Below, one piece after another: positions 61,673 through 64,000 of a stretch of DNA of 64,000 bases. The translations under genes and the position numbers were made by a program. The notes beneath the pieces are model-generated. The model saw only the letters and a list, made by a program, of their open reading frames with translations, did no database searches and was not told the DNA's origin. The stretch is from a gamma proteobacterium HIMB55. Lineage in GTDB: Bacteria > Pseudomonadota > Gammaproteobacteria > Pseudomonadales > Halieaceae. How positions within the stretch are numbered: the stretch's first letter is position 1; every line of letters begins with the position of its first letter. The DNA lies in contig AGIF02000001.1 in NCBI GenBank assembly GCA_000227505.4, positions 2,314,035 to 2,378,034 on the forward strand, in the 5' to 3' direction.

Positions 61673-63970
61673 ATGATGCGTTTTTCTACGCTCGCAGTGG
61701 CTGTCGCCATTGCCCCTCTTGCGTTTGCGCAAGATGAATCTATCGAGGAAGTGGTGGTCACTTCCTCACTTGTACACAGCAGCCTGACTGCAACCGCCTT
61801 CGTTGTGTCCGGTGACTCAATCGCAGAGTCCGGCTCACAAGCCATTGGCGAGCATCTCAGCACGCTTGCCGGTGTCTCTTCAAACAACTTCGGTCCTGCC
61901 GTGGGTCAGCCTGTCATTAGAGGTATGTCGGGGAATCGCGTGAAGCTTCTGCAAAACGGTCTGATTATCCGCGATGCCTCGGGTATTGGCCCCGACCACG
62001 CAAACGATGTTGATTTGAATAACGTTCAACAAATTGAGGTTGTCAGAGGTGCATCGGCACTTCTTTACAGCAATGGTGCGAGCGGCGGCATCATCAACAT
62101 TGTCGACAACACCATCGCGCGCAGTGATGTCGAGGAGGCCTCGGCCTATGTCGGTGCCGAATCACAGTCGGTAAACGATGGCAGTGGTTTCAGCGCAGGT
62201 GCAAGAGGCAATGTCGGTGGCTTCAATCTCAGCTACGACTACAGCGAATTTGACGCCGATAGTTTTGATATTCCACGTGGCTCTATTATCCACGACGAGG
62301 ACCACGAGGAAGAGCATGAAGAGCATGATGAAGATATGACCACGCTGGCTGATTCAGATTACGAGACCGAGGCACATCGGTTTGGTATCTCTCGAACCGG
62401 CGACTGGGGTTACGTTGGTGCGTCATACCAAGAGTTAAGTTCCACATACGGCATCCCCTTCCACGGCGAGCATGGTGGACACGAAGAAGAGCATGAAGGC
62501 GAGGAGCATGAAGGCGAGGACCACGAGGGTGAGGAGCACGAGGAGCACGGCGAGGAGCGTATTTTCTCGCAAACGGACTCCGAGATCTTAACGGTTGAAG
62601 GTCAGCTCAATCTGAACGGAAACTTACTCAAGAACGTTAGGTTTAGCGTTCGGGATACTGATTACCTACTGAGCGAAAATCACGCTGAAGGCGAGGAGCA
62701 TGAAGACGAGGAGCATGAAGACGAGGACCACGACGAGCATGGTCACTCTGAAGAGCCCACGTTTTTCAGCAACGAGTCCACTGAAGTCCAATTGGTCTTT
62801 GAGCTAGGCACTGACGAGGAACCACGCAAAATCGTTGTTAATCACGTCAGCGAAGAGGTTGCCGTACTGGGTGAAGAAGCTTTCATGGAGCCTGTGGATT
62901 CAACAGAGACAACCATTGGATTTTTTGCGGGCTTCAACACCGGTGGTTTCGATATTGATGTTGGCGCTCGATGGGACGACATCGAACGCGATGGCATCAT
63001 TCGTGAAATGCATCATGAAGAAGAGCATGAAGGCGAGCACGAAGAAGGTGAGGACCACGATGAAGGCGAACATCATGATGAGCACGGTGAGGAAGCGTTT
63101 GAACTAGAGCCCTTCACTTACAGTGACCAATCAGTAAGTGCAGCAGTGACTATTAGCCGTCAACTCAGCGACTCTCTCAACGCGTCGCTTAATCTTGGTG
63201 TGGTAAATCGCGCACCATCAGCGATGGAACTCTTCATGAACGGTGAACACCTCGCCGTCGCTCGCTACGAGCTCGGTGATGCCAACTTGGACAGTGAACG
63301 GTCCAACAACATTGACCTTGGTCTGAGTTATGCGACGGATGATTGGTTCGCCAACGTCTCGGTCTACCGAAACCGGGTCGATAACTACATCTATCTTCAA
63401 GATGAGATGGATGACGATCATGACCATGAAGAAGAACATGACGAGGACCACGAAGAAGATCATGAAGAGGGCCATGAGGAAGGCCACGATGAGCATGATC
63501 ATGAAGGGCTCTTAATGGCGAGCTACGTGCAGAACGACGCGACATTTAGTGGCTATGAAATCGAACTGGGTCGTCGCTTCGCGCTTGCCGGTGGTGAGCT
63601 CGAGGTCCGCTTACAACGCGACGAGGTAAATGCTGATTTCTCGGGTGGTGGTGATGTCCCACGTATTACCCCAGCCAGAAACGTACTGGCATTCGACTAC
63701 AGCCGTGGTATGACCAACGCCTTACTCGAAATCCAAGACACTGAGCGCCAGAGCGCTGTTGCCGATTTCGAGACAGCAACGGATGGCTTTACTTTGGTAA
63801 ATGCGCGCTTATCGCATAGCGTTGAACTGGGCGAGCGAGCAGTCCTCGTGATTAGCGCTTACGGAAGGAACCTCACCGATGAGGTGGCGCGTAACCATAC
63901 GTCCTTTGTTAAGAACGACGTGCCATTGGCTGGGAGAAACATCGGTATCCGAGCGCGTTTGTCGTTCTAA
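61673..63970 (+). CDS. TonB-dependent receptor with five His/Glu-rich inserts (ZnuD-like zinc receptor)
   Basis: A 765-residue TBDR with a short signal peptide (ending FAQ). The plug includes PVIRGMSGNRVKLLQNG and VEVVRGASALLYSNGASGGIINIV; the barrel ends in NIGIRARLSF. Five inserted stretches are strongly enriched in His, Glu and Asp, at about residues 207-222, 264-295, 337-361, 447-474 and 581-612. Known zinc receptor ZnuD carries a His-rich external loop; five separate ones is exceptional. Zinc (or another divalent metal) is therefore the likely ligand. AGGAG precedes the start; ATGs are consecutive. Confidence 0.93.
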   Translation: MMRFSTLAVAVAIAPLAFAQDESIEEVVVTSSLVHSSLTATAFVVSGDSIAESGSQAIGEHLSTLAGVSSNNFGPAVGQPVIRGMSGNRVKLLQNGLIIRDASGIGPDHANDVDLNNVQQIEVVRGASALLYSNGASGGIINIVDNTIARSDVEEASAYVGAESQSVNDGSGFSAGARGNVGGFNLSYDYSEFDADSFDIPRGSIIHDEDHEEEHEEHDEDMTTLADSDYETEAHRFGISRTGDWGYVGASYQELSSTYGIPFHGEHGGHEEEHEGEEHEGEDHEGEEHEEHGEERIFSQTDSEILTVEGQLNLNGNLLKNVRFSVRDTDYLLSENHAEGEEHEDEEHEDEDHDEHGHSEEPTFFSNESTEVQLVFELGTDEEPRKIVVNHVSEEVAVLGEEAFMEPVDSTETTIGFFAGFNTGGFDIDVGARWDDIERDGIIREMHHEEEHEGEHEEGEDHDEGEHHDEHGEEAFELEPFTYSDQSVSAAVTISRQLSDSLNASLNLGVVNRAPSAMELFMNGEHLAVARYELGDANLDSERSNNIDLGLSYATDDWFANVSVYRNRVDNYIYLQDEMDDDHDHEEEHDEDHEEDHEEGHEEGHDEHDHEGLLMASYVQNDATFSGYEIELGRRFALAGGELEVRLQRDEVNADFSGGGDVPRITPARNVLAFDYSRGMTNALLEIQDTERQSAVADFETATDGFTLVNARLSHSVELGERAVLVISAYGRNLTDEVARNHTSFVKNDVPLAGRNIGIRARLSF

Positions 63971-64000
63971 ATCAGCAACGCAAAACAGAAAGGGGTTACT

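Overview
The window reads as one continuous stretch of a moderately GC-rich chromosome from an aerobic, heterotrophic gammaproteobacterium. I see no tRNA, rRNA, CRISPR array, integrase, transposase or phage gene. The combination of several TonB-dependent receptors (TBDRs), acyl-CoA dehydrogenases, a valine-type catabolic operon, a DUF885 lipoprotein, COQ4, BCCT, DASS and NhaC transporters, and an unusual number of sulfotransferases fits a marine oligotroph of the OM60/NOR5 (Halieaceae) or a related Cellvibrionales lineage. That placement is recall of gene content, not a computed phylogeny.

Layout. 0-2 kb: a class IV aminotransferase coupled to a small sulfotransferase-like protein (minus strand). 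2-7.5 kb: a large FAS1-domain lipoprotein with nearly identical internal modules, a small membrane-anchored protein, an MBL hydrolase and an NTF2-like protein. 7.6-9.9 kb: two adjacent acyl-CoA dehydrogenases. 10-12.8 kb: a cysteine synthase, then an arylmalonate decarboxylase/maleate isomerase-like protein overlapping a second small sulfotransferase. 13.1-15 kb: a compact copper-type metal operon (CsoR, outer-membrane barrel, His-rich HMA protein, MerT-like membrane protein) behind two identical 17-bp operator palindromes. 15.2-28.6 kb: housekeeping and transport genes (PepSY protein, HD protein, DUF885, COQ4, DASS, beta-propeller lipoprotein, NhaC, GpsA, M48 protease, BCCT).

28.8-35.3 kb and 40.1-45.0 kb hold two related modules in which a TBDR sits beside a TPR-sulfotransferase. 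The first also has a short sulfotransferase and an Asp/Asn beta-hydroxylase-like oxygenase. The second has a LuxR-type regulator, and its TBDR carries a strikingly tyrosine-rich acidic loop. Between them lies a MarR gene and a four-gene branched-chain (valine) acyl-CoA operon. I consider the TBDR/sulfotransferase/hydroxylase association the best candidate for an undescribed system: possible sulfation or hydroxylation of a surface receptor or of its ligand.

45-61 kb: metabolic and envelope genes (chalcone isomerase-like, DUF2878, class III aminotransferase, MBL hydrolase with an alpha/beta hydrolase, Fe-alcohol dehydrogenase, quinone oxidoreductase, aldose dehydrogenase, RNase J-like protein with a 17-bp tandem-repeat tail, DUF481, glutathione reductase with TauE, hydroxyacid dehydrogenase with MFS). 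61.3-64 kb: a small exported protein and a putative zinc TBDR with five His/Glu-rich inserts. Genes are densely packed, with many 4-nt ATGA overlaps in operons and five convergent pairs that overlap at their 3' ends.
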